Source: Mayfieldus sp963740555
GTDB taxonomy: Bacteria; Actinomycetota; Thermoleophilia; Solirubrobacterales; 70-9
Assembly: GCA_963740555.1 (NCBI GenBank)
Contig: CAVUES010000007.1
Span: 1 to 64,000, forward strand
Reading direction: 5' to 3'
DNA: 64,000 bases
Shown here: one piece after another, positions 42,413 through 50,893 of the stretch
Layout of the letters: every line of letters starts with the position of its first letter
Numbering within the stretch: the first letter of the stretch is position 1
The notes under the pieces: model-generated
Databases searched by the model: none
What the model was told of the DNA's origin: nothing
What the model saw: the letters and a program-made list of their open reading frames with translations, nothing else
Position numbers and translations under genes: made by a program

Positions 42413-43378
42413 TCAAGACGGCGGCGGTACACGAATGCGCGGCTGGTCCCGCAGGGGGCCGATCCGCTCGACGCTGCCGTCGTCCTTGACGATCAGGCCG
42501 CCGTGCTCGAGGAGGAACTCATGAGCGCGATCGGGCCCGCTCAGCAGCGCCGCCTTCGCGAGCACATCGGCCTCCAGCGCGGTCGCAGCGCGTGCGGCTG
42601 CGCAGATCAGACCCGTCCAGGCGGGATTGCCACTGGCTGGGTCGATCAGATGGTGGGCGTGGCTGCCGTCCGGCAGCCGCCAGAGACGAGCGTCCAGCCC
42701 CGAGGTGGCGACAGCCCCGTGCCGGATCGGGAGGGTCTCCGCGGCGGCGTCGCTCAGCGGATGCCGGATCTCGAGCTCGACCCGCTCGCTGTCCGGGACC
42801 CTGCCGCCGACCCGGACGTCGCCGCCGCAATCGATGGCATAGCGGGCGTAGCCGGCCAGCCGGCGCCCGACCAGGTCGGCGGCCAGGCCCTTGCCGACGC
42901 CGCCGCTGTCGAGCTTCAACCCCGGCGGCCGGCGGATCGTCCCGGCGTCATGCAGCACCTCGATCGAGCGCCACTTCGCCGCCGGCTCGGGGCGCGCCGG
43001 CCGGCGTGACGGGGCGCTGGCGAGGGCGGGTCCGAGCGGCGCCGATGTCGTGCCGCGGCGTGAAGTCGCGTAGCCCGCCGCCTCGAGCTGCGGCAACAGC
43101 GTCGGATCGACGAGCCCCCCGGTGCGCTCGGCCGCCCACAATCCTGCGCTCACGGCGGCCCGCAGCAGCTCGGAGGCGGGGACCTCTTCGCGGGGATCCT
43201 CGTTGAGCCGGGTGAGCTCGCTGTCGGGCCGGAAGCGGGACAGCCGGTGGTCGAAGTCGGTCAGCTCCTCCTCGACAGAGGACGCAATCTCCTCCGGGGC
43301 GGGATCGGCCTTGTCGATTCGCATTCCGACCAGCACCCGGATCTCGGTTCCCATCGTGCGGAAGCTGCGCTCGACCAA
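42413..43378 (-). CDS. apbE: FAD:protein FMN transferase (ApbE)
   Basis: A 321-residue ApbE-like protein. RSFRTMGTEIRVLV opens the fold, LKLDSGGVGKGLAADLV carries the FAD-binding and catalytic segment, and GAVATSG with HHLIDPASGNPAW the metal-binding region. It attaches FMN covalently to Thr of target proteins such as NqrC/RnfG-like or FMN-binding domains. No signal peptide is evident. It sits between the ferredoxin-reductase genes and a propeller protein, consistent with a redox module. Confidence 0.88.
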   Translation of the reverse strand: MVERSFRTMGTEIRVLVGMRIDKADPAPEEIASSVEEELTDFDHRLSRFRPDSELTRLNEDPREEVPASELLRAAVSAGLWAAERTGGLVDPTLLPQLEAAGYATSRRGTTSAPLGPALASAPSRRPARPEPAAKWRSIEVLHDAGTIRRPPGLKLDSGGVGKGLAADLVGRRLAGYARYAIDCGGDVRVGGRVPDSERVELEIRHPLSDAAAETLPIRHGAVATSGLDARLWRLPDGSHAHHLIDPASGNPAWTGLICAAARAATALEADVLAKAALLSGPDRAHEFLLEHGGLIVKDDGSVERIGPLRDQPRIRVPPPS

Positions 43379-43451
43379 CCCCCAGATCTTGACTGGCGGC
43401 CGGGACCGATGCCGGCCAGCCGCTTGCGAGGGCAGAGTGTGAGCCGCGGCC

Positions 43452-44600
43452 TCAGCCGGTGACGCGATGGGTCGGGGTGGAGCCCCGCGGTCCGAGGAGA
43501 TCGAAGCCGTCGGGAGTCTTGAGGTGGTCTGGCCCGCGGCCAGGATGGTCGATATGACCGTACTGCCAGACGATGCGCTTGCTCTTCGGGTCGATCAACA
43601 CCAGCCGATCGCGGTAGTCGTCGTTGACGGCGATCAAGCCGTTGGGAAAGCGCTCCGCGAGGCTCGGATGGTCGAGCATCCCCTTGCCGGAACCGGGGTG
43701 GTAGGACCACAGAATCCTGCCGCGCCGGTTGAACTCGTAGATGCCACCCGGGTTGGCGTAGTCGGCAACCAGATAGCGGTCCGGTCCAAGCTGTTGGGGG
43801 TCGGAGGGATAGGCAATCGGCAGCTGGACGCTCCAGACCAGCCGCCCGGACCTGGTCAGCTCATCGATGTATGAGCCGTTGACCTCGGAGACCAGCACGT
43901 CCCCGTTGGCCAGCGGGGTGTCCCCGTTCGGCGAGCCAAGACTTTGGGGGGGATTGTGCGTGCAGACCCCGTTGGTGCCGATCTGCGAAATCGGCTTGCC
44001 GCGCGGGCTGATGAACTCGATCCGGCAGTTCTGGGCATCGGCGACGGTGACGGTTCCATCCTTCAGCAGGTAGGCGTCATCGGGCTCGTGCAAGTACCCA
44101 GGCGCCGATCCAGGGATGCGCGGATGACCGTAGGACCAGGTCACCCTGCCGGAGGGAAAGGCGATCCGCACGATCTTCTCGTTCTGCTCCTCGTTCGAGA
44201 TGATGCCCCTGCCGTTGTCGGTGAAGAAGGCATCGTCGGGAAAGTAGAAGCCTCCCTTGGGTGCCTTGTGCCCGGCACCCGGATAGCGCCAGAGGATCCG
44301 CTTGTTCGCATTCACCACCAGCAGGCGGTTGTTGCCGCGGTCGGCGATCAGCAACCTGCCCGTGAAGGGTGTACCGGCCGGCTGCGCCCCCCTCGCGTGG
44401 CTGCGATTCCGCTGGCCCACCGGAGACATGTGCCGAGGGGATCCACCGCCGACGCCCGTCGCCAGCACGACGAGCCCAAGCACGATCGCGCTCGAGAACA
44501 GACCAAGTCCGGTCAGGCGTTTTCGGCGGCGTTCTCTCCGCTGTCGTTCTCGCCGTTGCGCGCGGTGCCCCGGCAGCGCTGGTGTCGGGGGACGGCTCAG
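43452..44600 (-). CDS. membrane-anchored beta-propeller (NHL/PQQ-like) protein, CTG start
   Basis: About 382 residues. A very basic head (RRERQRRERRRKR), one signal-anchor helix (FSSAIVLGLVVLATGV) and a propeller follow. The blades include LIADRGNNRLLVVNANKRILW and, later, EYD/DDAY-like turns (HEPDDAYLLKDGTVTVADA), reminiscent of NHL and arylsulfotransferase-type propellers. No ATG/GTG/TTG precedes the anchor. CTG at 44600 overlaps the upstream TGA as CTGA, which mimics the usual ATGA coupling, so I start there. The role is unknown. Confidence 0.65.
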   Translation of the reverse strand: MSRPPTPALPGHRAQRRERQRRERRRKRLTGLGLFSSAIVLGLVVLATGVGGGSPRHMSPVGQRNRSHARGAQPAGTPFTGRLLIADRGNNRLLVVNANKRILWRYPGAGHKAPKGGFYFPDDAFFTDNGRGIISNEEQNEKIVRIAFPSGRVTWSYGHPRIPGSAPGYLHEPDDAYLLKDGTVTVADAQNCRIEFISPRGKPISQIGTNGVCTHNPPQSLGSPNGDTPLANGDVLVSEVNGSYIDELTRSGRLVWSVQLPIAYPSDPQQLGPDRYLVADYANPGGIYEFNRRGRILWSYHPGSGKGMLDHPSLAERFPNGLIAVNDDYRDRLVLIDPKSKRIVWQYGHIDHPGRGPDHLKTPDGFDLLGPRGSTPTHRVTG

Positions 44601-45281
44601 AGCAGGTGGTGGCTGGGATGCCAGCCGTTTATGAGCGAGAGGACCGAGAGCGCGAGGGCGAGCCCAGCGCCGAGTGAGGCGGCGAGCAGCGTTGCCCTGA
44701 GCCCCGACCCGGGTGCGGCACGTCTGCGGCTCGCGGTCCAGTCGGCGCCCAGTGAGCGAACCATGCGCGGCAGGTAGGCGAGGAAGTGAATGCCGAAGAC
44801 CGCGCCCCAAAGGATGAAGCTGGCCTTGTGGAGCAGGAGGACGCGATCGGATCGATGCCCAAGCAGCATCAGCCATATGCCGGTGCCGAAGACGAGCGTG
44901 GTGGCGAGAACCAACACGGGGGCGAGGATGCGCAGGGGGAGTTGGGGCGGGCCCTTCTCTCGATAGGCCCGTAGCGCCGGAGTAGTAGCGAACGAAGCGG
45001 TAGCCGGTGCTGGAAAGCTTCAGCAGCACGGGCGGGATCAGGACCATCCCGATGAACATGTGGGCGCTGACCAAACCGCCGATGCGCAGGATCGTCACTC
45101 CCTCGGCGAGCAGCAGAACCGTCAGCACCGCGGCCACGGCGCTGGTCAGAGCCTCGTTGCCCTCCGTTCCACCGAAGCGGTCCGGACGATTCGATGGCGA
45201 GACGGGACGGTGATTCCCCCGGGAGGGGTCAGCGGCGACGGTCTGCCGTTCCCGCGGCGTCGCGGTGCCCGCTCTTGCCAT
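44597..45281 (-). pseudogene. four-helix cytochrome b561-like membrane protein with a frameshift
   Basis: The first part (to about 44980) reads AEGVTILRIGGLVSAHMFIG then LSSTGYRFVRYYSGA. The second part continues in another frame as YREKGPPQLPLRILAPVLVL, TGIWLMLLGHRSDRVLLLHK and IHFLAYLPRMV, ending at 44597. Joining them restores about 227 residues with four helices and paired His, similar to DUF4405/cytochrome b561-like proteins. One base is extra or missing near 44975-44982. A sequencing error or a real frameshift cannot be told apart. Confidence 0.7.
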
Positions 45282-45405
45282 CAGCGGTATGGCCGCGGGT
45301 CAAGCGGTCGAGGGTGCGCTCGACGGGGAGCCCCAATCATGTCGGGCAGGATCGAACAGCGCTCGAAAGCATCGATAAACGCCCGATTAGAGTTCTCTTA
45401 GGTGA

Positions 45406-45477
45406 TGGGCGCGGCTGGGCTCGAACCAGCGACCTCTCCCGTGTGAGGGGAGCGCTCTCCCACTGAGCTACGCGCCC
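45406..45477 (-). tRNA. tRNA-Val (CAC)
   Basis: On the minus strand the acceptor GGGCGCG (45477-45471) pairs with CGCGCCC, with A as discriminator. The anticodon stem CTCCC/GGGAG closes loop CTCACAC, giving anticodon CAC. The T-arm GGTTCGAGCC is present. CCA is not encoded. Confidence 0.95.
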
Positions 45478-45548
45478 TGGGCCGCCAAATCATAGGACCG
45501 TCCAGGGGCCCGGAGGCGCGACCGCCGAGCGGCGCTACCCTGCGATCG

Positions 45549-46637
45549 ATGGCCAGGGATCAGGGCGGGAAGCGAGTCTGCTTGTGCATCGTGGCGGCGC
45601 TTTGCTTTGCCTTGCTGCTGTCGGCATCGGCCGCCTCCGCCCGCGACCTGCGAATCCGCGACAACCATCTGGTCGACGGCAAGGGCAAGGTGCTTCGCCT
45701 GCGCGGGGTCAATCGCAGCGGAGCCGAGTACGCCTGCATCCAGGGCTGGGGGTTCTTCGACGGCCCGACCGACCGCCGCAGCATTCGGGTGATGAAGAGC
45801 TGGCACATCAATGCCGTGCGCGTTCCGCTCAACGAGGACTGCTGGCTCGGCATCAACGGCGTCAAGCCGGAATTCGGCGGCGAGGCATACCGGCAGGCGA
45901 TCGAGGCATTCGTCGCTCGCCTCAATCGCGCCGGCCTCTATGCGATCCTCGATCTGCACGTCGCGGCGCCCGGTGCCGACAAGGCGGTCGGGATCATCCC
46001 TCTGCCCGATGCCGACCACGCGCCTGATTTCTGGCGCTCGGTCGCGGCCACCTTCGCTTCCAACCATTCGCTCGCCTTCGACCTCTACAACGAGCCTCAC
46101 GACGTCGATTGGGGTTGCTGGCTGCGCGGCTGTCAGCTTGCGGCCGGCGGCGACGGCTCACAGCAACACCCCGCCTACCGGGCGGCCGGGATGCAGGAGC
46201 TGGTCGACGCGGTCCGCTCGGCCGGCGCGCGGCAGCCGGTGATGGCCGGCGGTCTTGGTTATTCGCGCGATCTCGACGGTTGGCTCGCGCATCGTCCCGT
46301 CGACCCCGCCGGCCAGCTCGCCGCCTCCGAGCACAACTACGGTCGCCTCGCGCCCTGCGGGCCGCCCTGCAAGCGGGCGATCGTCGCGGTCGCCCGCGTC
46401 AACCCGGTGATCGTCGGCGAGCTCGGCGAGACCGACTGCCGGCACGCCTACATCGACCGCTGGATGCCGTGGGCCGATCGCCACGGGATCTCCTACCTCG
46501 GCTGGACCTGGGACGCGGTGGCTCCGGGAAGCTGGACCTGTGGCGGCGGCCCGAGCCTGATCGAGAACTACGAGGGCAAGCCGACTCCGTTCGGGATCGG
46601 GTTCCGCGACCACCTGCGGGCGCTGGCGCGGCGCTGA
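45549..46637 (+). CDS. secreted glycoside hydrolase family 5 (cellulase-like)
   Basis: A 362-residue exported GH5 enzyme. A signal peptide (LCIVAALCFALLLSASAASA) is followed by the TIM-barrel landmarks VLRLRGVNRSGAEY, NAVRVPLNEDCWL and FDLYNEPHDVDW, whose Glu is the acid/base. VNPVIVGELGETDC supplies the nucleophile Glu and ISYLGWTWDA the last strand. It should cleave beta-1,4-glucan or a related polysaccharide outside the cell. Several Cys pairs fit an extracellular enzyme. Confidence 0.88.
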   Translation: MARDQGGKRVCLCIVAALCFALLLSASAASARDLRIRDNHLVDGKGKVLRLRGVNRSGAEYACIQGWGFFDGPTDRRSIRVMKSWHINAVRVPLNEDCWLGINGVKPEFGGEAYRQAIEAFVARLNRAGLYAILDLHVAAPGADKAVGIIPLPDADHAPDFWRSVAATFASNHSLAFDLYNEPHDVDWGCWLRGCQLAAGGDGSQQHPAYRAAGMQELVDAVRSAGARQPVMAGGLGYSRDLDGWLAHRPVDPAGQLAASEHNYGRLAPCGPPCKRAIVAVARVNPVIVGELGETDCRHAYIDRWMPWADRHGISYLGWTWDAVAPGSWTCGGGPSLIENYEGKPTPFGIGFRDHLRALARR

Positions 46638-46644
46638 CTCCGCA

Positions 46645-46782
46645 TCAGTGCCGGACCCAGGGGGCGAGGCTGAACAGCGACCAGTGGCGTTTCCCACATC
46701 GAGGGCAGCGGCGCAGCCGCTCGACCTGGGCGCCGCACTTTCGGCAGTGAGGCTTCATCGGCACGATGCCGCGGGCGCTCAT
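46645..46782 (-). CDS. 45-residue zinc-ribbon protein
   Basis: M-S-A-R-G-I-V-P-M-K-P-H-C-R-K-C-G and then CPRCGKRHW give two Cys-x2-Cys knuckles, a minimal zinc ribbon. ATG 46758 is an alternative start. It begins 10 bases after the esterase remnant on the same strand. The role is unknown. Confidence 0.5.
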   Translation of the reverse strand: MSARGIVPMKPHCRKCGAQVERLRRCPRCGKRHWSLFSLAPWVRH

Positions 46783-46792
46783 ACCCGACAAG

Positions 46793-47724
46793 CTAGCCGG
46801 GGTGGCATTGGGCCAGGGCCTTCGCGTAGAAGCGGAAGTAAGCCAACCAGTGCTTGTCCCAATAGCCGTTGTTGTGACCACCCGGCCAGGTGGTGTGGGT
46901 GGTGAGCCTGGCGCCGCGCCGAACGAAGGCCGGCGATGAAGGTGTGGTCGCCGGGCCGAAACGGGTCCTCGGTACCGGCGTCGAGCCAGACCGGTAAGCC
47001 CAGAAACGCCGAGTTCCCCTTGCGCGCAGCTCCGACGACGTTGTTGCGCGCGAAGTCGGCCGCGTCGTCAAAGGCCCCGGGCGCGGTCTCCCCGGCGCTG
47101 CGCCAGAGCGCCGGCGAGTGTCCGCCGACCGCGCAGAAGCGACCGGAGTGCTTGAGCACCAGGTCGTAGGCGCCGAAGCCACCCATCGAGATGCCGCCGA
47201 TCGCGACCCGCCGCGGATTGGCGTCGGCCGACCGCGCCACCTGGGGGATCACCTCGCGAATCACGTAGTCGCCCCAGTCGCCATCCGCGCGGTTGTGCCA
47301 GTAGGAGTGATCGCCGCCGTCGGGGAAGGCGACGATCCGGCGCCCCGGTGCCGAGTCGCGAGAGGGCGACGAACATTGCTTCGTCGCCGCGGAAGCTGTT
47401 GTGGTCGCCGCCGCGACCGTGCAGGAACACCAGCAGCGGGGGTTTCTGCTTGTCCTGCTGTGCTCCCGTGGGGACGACGACGGTGGTGCGCAGAGTCGCG
47501 CCGACGGCCTTGCTGTGGATCGCGATCACACTGACCTGGGCGCCGCGCGGATCGGCCCGACCCAGCTCGCGGACCTTGTCCACCGCCCAGGGCACGACAA
47601 TGAGGGCGAATAGCAGCGTCCCGATCAGCGTCGAGACCGCGAACCGGCGGCGGCGCCGAATCTGACGGCGGCGAAGCTCGCGCCGCCGAAGCGGCGGCTG
47701 GAAGACCGGGCCCTGGGGACTCAT
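46793..47724 (-). pseudogene. membrane-anchored alpha/beta-hydrolase (esterase D-like) with two frameshifts
   Basis: A basic head and anchor helix (FAVSTLIGTLLFALIVVPWAV) precede PPLLVFLHGRGGDHNSF. The frame then shifts near 47338: RIVAFPDGGDHSYWHNRADG and GGISMGGFGAYDLVLKHSG (Ser nucleophile) continue in a second frame. Another single-base shift near 46921 moves to the third frame, with TWPGGHNNGYWDKHW supplying the catalytic His. All catalytic parts survive, so decay is recent or the two indels are assembly errors. Intact length would be about 310 residues. Confidence 0.75.
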
Positions 47725-47735
47725 CGGGCTGACCC

Positions 47736-48566
47736 CTAGCGGCGCATCTCCACCGCGTAGACCGCCAACCCCTTCGGGGCACCCTTCGCCTTGAAGCGCC
47801 GCCGCTTCAGCTTCAGTGCTCCTTCGTCGATCCGCTCGCGCACCGCCTCGGAGATCAGCACCTCGCCGCCGGACGCCGCCTCGGCTACGCGGGAGGCGAT
47901 GTTCACGTCTGCGCCGAGGTAATCGCCCCCGATGTGGCGCGGGTGGCCCATGTGGATCCCTGCGCGCATCCGCGGTCGGTAGCCGTCCACCTCGACCTCG
48001 GCGGTCGCGTCGCGAGCCTCGATCGCCGCCGCGACGGCGCCACCGGGATCGTCGAAGGCCGCCATCAGACCGTCACCGAGCCGCTTGACGACGGTGCCGC
48101 CGTGCTCGGCGACCGCGGGCTCGATCGCAGACCCGACGTCGCGCAGCAGCTCGACCGCGACCGTGTCGCCCGCCCGCAGCGACCAGTCCGAGAAGTCGAC
48201 GAGGTCGGTGAACAGAATTGCCAGCTCGCGCGTTCCCCGGTCGGCGCTCGGGTCGGAGATCGATTGCCAGACCTGAAGCGCACTAAGACCGATCTCGCCG
48301 AGCACGCTTGGGCGCTCGGCGGTCAGCGTCGAAAGCCTGCGGCCGAGCTGCTGGGAGGGCTGCGAGCCTCCGGTCGATAGCGGATCGCCGTAGGCGCTGT
48401 CGCCGGGCAGCAGCTCACGGGCCAGCTTCGCCGCCAGCAGGAGCCTCGGTTGTTCGTCGGTGCGCCTCAGCGCCGCCGCCAGCTTCGCGATCTTGCTCTT
48501 GCGGCGGGCCTCGTCGCGCCTCGCCAGCTCGGCGCCCTCTCCGCCACCCTCTTCGATCTCCGCCAT
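47736..48566 (-). CDS. class III adenylate/guanylate cyclase
   Basis: A 276-residue protein. An N-terminal helical domain (about residues 1-110) leads to a class III cyclase domain: LAILFTDLVDFSDWS gives the first metal Asp pair, KRLGDGLMAAF the second, and GADVNIASRVAEAA the transition-state Asn and Arg. It should therefore be active and make cAMP or cGMP. I use ATG 48566 rather than the longer frame to 48605. It has no membrane segment. Confidence 0.87.
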   Translation of the reverse strand: MAEIEEGGGEGAELARRDEARRKSKIAKLAAALRRTDEQPRLLLAAKLARELLPGDSAYGDPLSTGGSQPSQQLGRRLSTLTAERPSVLGEIGLSALQVWQSISDPSADRGTRELAILFTDLVDFSDWSLRAGDTVAVELLRDVGSAIEPAVAEHGGTVVKRLGDGLMAAFDDPGGAVAAAIEARDATAEVEVDGYRPRMRAGIHMGHPRHIGGDYLGADVNIASRVAEAASGGEVLISEAVRERIDEGALKLKRRRFKAKGAPKGLAVYAVEMRR

Positions 48567-48632
48567 TGCGCGCGAGTCTAGGAGGACGGCGCCGCGCGAG
48601 TACACACGGCCGGGTGTACTAGCATCAGCGAT

Positions 48633-48904
48633 GGACCGTGCTAGGCGGGGCGCTAGCGGTGCCTTTCACCCGCAATCCGCTATAGCGGGGCCGAAACCCG
48701 TCCTGAGGGACTGGCCTTCGGGGTCAGTACGCCGCAGGCGGCGCTGACGGCCAGGTCCTGCGCGATGTGGGCCCGCGAACCAGGTCAGGTCCGGAAGGAA
48801 GCAGCCTTAAGCGGAAGCCGCAGGTGCCGCAGGTAAGCCTGGCTCGAGCTGGCTGGCGGCGGGCACGCCCGGAGACCTCGTTTCGAAGGAGGGGCGCACG
48901 GTCC
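48633..48904 (+). ncRNA. ffs: signal recognition particle RNA, large (Alu-domain) type
   Basis: GGACCGTGC at 48633-48641 pairs with GCACGGTCC at 48896-48904 to close the molecule. The 5' part, with GCTAGCGGTGCC and CCCGCAATCCGCTATAGCGG, matches the Alu domain of Bacillus-type scRNA. The apical S-domain carries GGTCAGGTCCGGAAGGAAGC at about 48780-48800, the invariant Ffh-binding segment. It is thus a roughly 270-nt SRP RNA rather than the short 4.5S form. Confidence 0.93.
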
Positions 48905-48941
48905 GTTCGCTCCCACGAGCGGCTGAATACGATGGGCGCCG

Positions 48942-50855
48942 ATGCTGGGAAAGCCAACCGGCGGGGACGCTCTGGCACTTTCGGTCCGCGATAGACGAAC
49001 GCTCACCGCGTTCTGTGAGGCGATGGCTCCCGGTCACAATGGGATGCCGGCTGCCGGGCTCGACGTAGACGTGATCGGGCAGCTGGACCGCCTCTTGACG
49101 ACGCTCACAGCCCGCGATCTGCGCCGCTGGAAAGTGAGCCTTCGCATCCTCGAACGGCTGCCGTTTCCGCGCCGCTTCAGCCACCTCGACCAAGACTCCC
49201 GCGGGCGATTTCTACAGCGCCTCGAGAGCTCGTCATGGCGCCTCTTCCGGGAGATGCTTGCCGGGCTCAAGGTTCTCTATTCGATCGGCTACGCCGCCTT
49301 GCCGGAGGTGAGAGAGCGAATCGGCTACGAGCTCAGCTGTCGACTCGCCGACGGCTCGATGCCCGAGTCGCCCGGCTCGTTGGGCGAGCTCAACCCGCAG
49401 GGGGCGGGCGAGGAATGCGATGTCGTGATCGTGGGCTCCGGCGCCGGGGGCGCCCCTGCGGCCAGCGTCCTCGCTGAGGCGGGCCTCGACGTCCTCGTAC
49501 TCGAGGCGGGCGAGTACCGGAACCGCGAGAGCTATTCGCGCGATCCGGTCGGGACGGCGATTGCGATGGACTCGGCCGCCACGGTTACTGAAGGGCGGCC
49601 CGCGATTACCCTGATTTCCGCTCGCGCGGTCGGCGGCAGCACGACGATCAACTCCGGTACCTGCTTCCGGGCCCCCGACTCCGTGCTGCTCCACTGGGCT
49701 GAGAACTACGGCGTCGACTGGGTCACGGACCTCGACTCGGAGTATGGAGAGGCGGAGGAATTTCTCAGGGTCACAACACTCGATCCCGAGACCATGGGTC
49801 GAAACGGCCAGCTGGCCATGGAGGGCGCCGCTGCGCTTGGCGTCAGCGGCGGGCCGATCCGTCGCAACGCCGGCAGTTGCGTCCAATGCAGCTCCTGTCC
49901 TTTCGGATGCGCGATCGATGCCCGGCGCAGCATGCACGTTTCGTACCTGCCGCGGGCGGTCGCCGCCGGGGCGCGCGTACGTCACCGAACCGACGTGCGA
50001 CGGATTCTGGTCGAGGAGGGTCGCGCGGTCGGGGTCGAATGCATCGCGGGCGCAAGGGAAGGCGATGGCGGAAGGCCGTACGTCGTTCGCGCTCGGCGTG
50101 CCGTGATCTGCGCCGGCGGAGCGCTCGGCACCCCGGAGTTGCTGTTGCGCTCGGACCTGGGCGGCGACCAGGTTGGTCGCAATCTCCATATCCACCCGGG
50201 GTCCGGGGTCGGCGCCCTCTATGCGGAAGAGGTGAGAGGTTGGGACGGCGTCATGCAGAGTTATTACATCGATCAGTGGCAGGACGAAGGGGTGCTGCTC
50301 GAGGCGACGTTTGCCCCGCTGGCGTTTACGGCCGGCTTTCTGCCCGGCACGGGCCGCCGCCACCAGCAGGCGATGCTCGACTGCGACCGCATCGGCTTGA
50401 TCGCGGTCCAGCTCTCCGACAGATCCTCGGGCCGGGTGCTGCTGGGCCGCGACGGCTCAGCCAAGGTCAGATACAGGCTCACCAAGGACGATGCCGGCCG
50501 GCTCCGGTTCGGTCTCGCACGTGCCGCGGAGGTTCATTTCGCCGCTGGGGCTACCGAGATCTACTCGAGCGTACGAGGTGCGAGCGTGCTGAAGGCGGAG
50601 CAGCTTGGCGAATTCGAGAGCTCGAAGGTCAGGCCGATGGACCTGCACCCAGAGGCCTACCACCCAATGGGAACCGCGCGGATCGCCTCCGACCCGTCGA
50701 TTGGCGTTTGCTCCCCGGACGGCGCGGTCCAGGGGATCGATGATCTCTACGTCGCTGACGCTTCGCTGTTTCCGTCCTCGGTGGTCGTCAATCCGATGAT
50801 GACCGTGATCGCGGTCTCGAAACGAATTGCCGCGGGTGTCGCGCAACGAGTTTGA
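48942..50855 (+). CDS. GMC-family FAD oxidoreductase next to the azole-peptide cluster
   Basis: A 637-residue flavoprotein. Residues 1-140 resemble the gluconate 2-dehydrogenase subunit 3 domain often fused to GMC enzymes. DVVIVGSGAGGAPAASVLAE (about 160-179) binds FAD. CVQCSSCPFGC is a Cys-rich loop. AYHPMGTARI holds the catalytic His, and NPMMTVIAVSKRIA the final Asn/FAD segment. It oxidises an alcohol. It lies at the edge of the peptide cluster and could be a tailoring enzyme, but this is inferred from location only. Confidence 0.85.
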   Translation: MLGKPTGGDALALSVRDRRTLTAFCEAMAPGHNGMPAAGLDVDVIGQLDRLLTTLTARDLRRWKVSLRILERLPFPRRFSHLDQDSRGRFLQRLESSSWRLFREMLAGLKVLYSIGYAALPEVRERIGYELSCRLADGSMPESPGSLGELNPQGAGEECDVVIVGSGAGGAPAASVLAEAGLDVLVLEAGEYRNRESYSRDPVGTAIAMDSAATVTEGRPAITLISARAVGGSTTINSGTCFRAPDSVLLHWAENYGVDWVTDLDSEYGEAEEFLRVTTLDPETMGRNGQLAMEGAAALGVSGGPIRRNAGSCVQCSSCPFGCAIDARRSMHVSYLPRAVAAGARVRHRTDVRRILVEEGRAVGVECIAGAREGDGGRPYVVRARRAVICAGGALGTPELLLRSDLGGDQVGRNLHIHPGSGVGALYAEEVRGWDGVMQSYYIDQWQDEGVLLEATFAPLAFTAGFLPGTGRRHQQAMLDCDRIGLIAVQLSDRSSGRVLLGRDGSAKVRYRLTKDDAGRLRFGLARAAEVHFAAGATEIYSSVRGASVLKAEQLGEFESSKVRPMDLHPEAYHPMGTARIASDPSIGVCSPDGAVQGIDDLYVADASLFPSSVVVNPMMTVIAVSKRIAAGVAQRV

Positions 50856-50893
50856 GGGCGGGAGCCGACAGGGTGTCGGAATAGGATCCGCCC

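Noticed and set aside
43452..45281. Single 609-residue fused membrane/propeller protein
   Set aside because: The middle 130 residues are Arg/Pro/His-rich shadow translation. The true helices of the membrane protein lie in another frame over the same bases, so these are two genes with a frameshift in the first.
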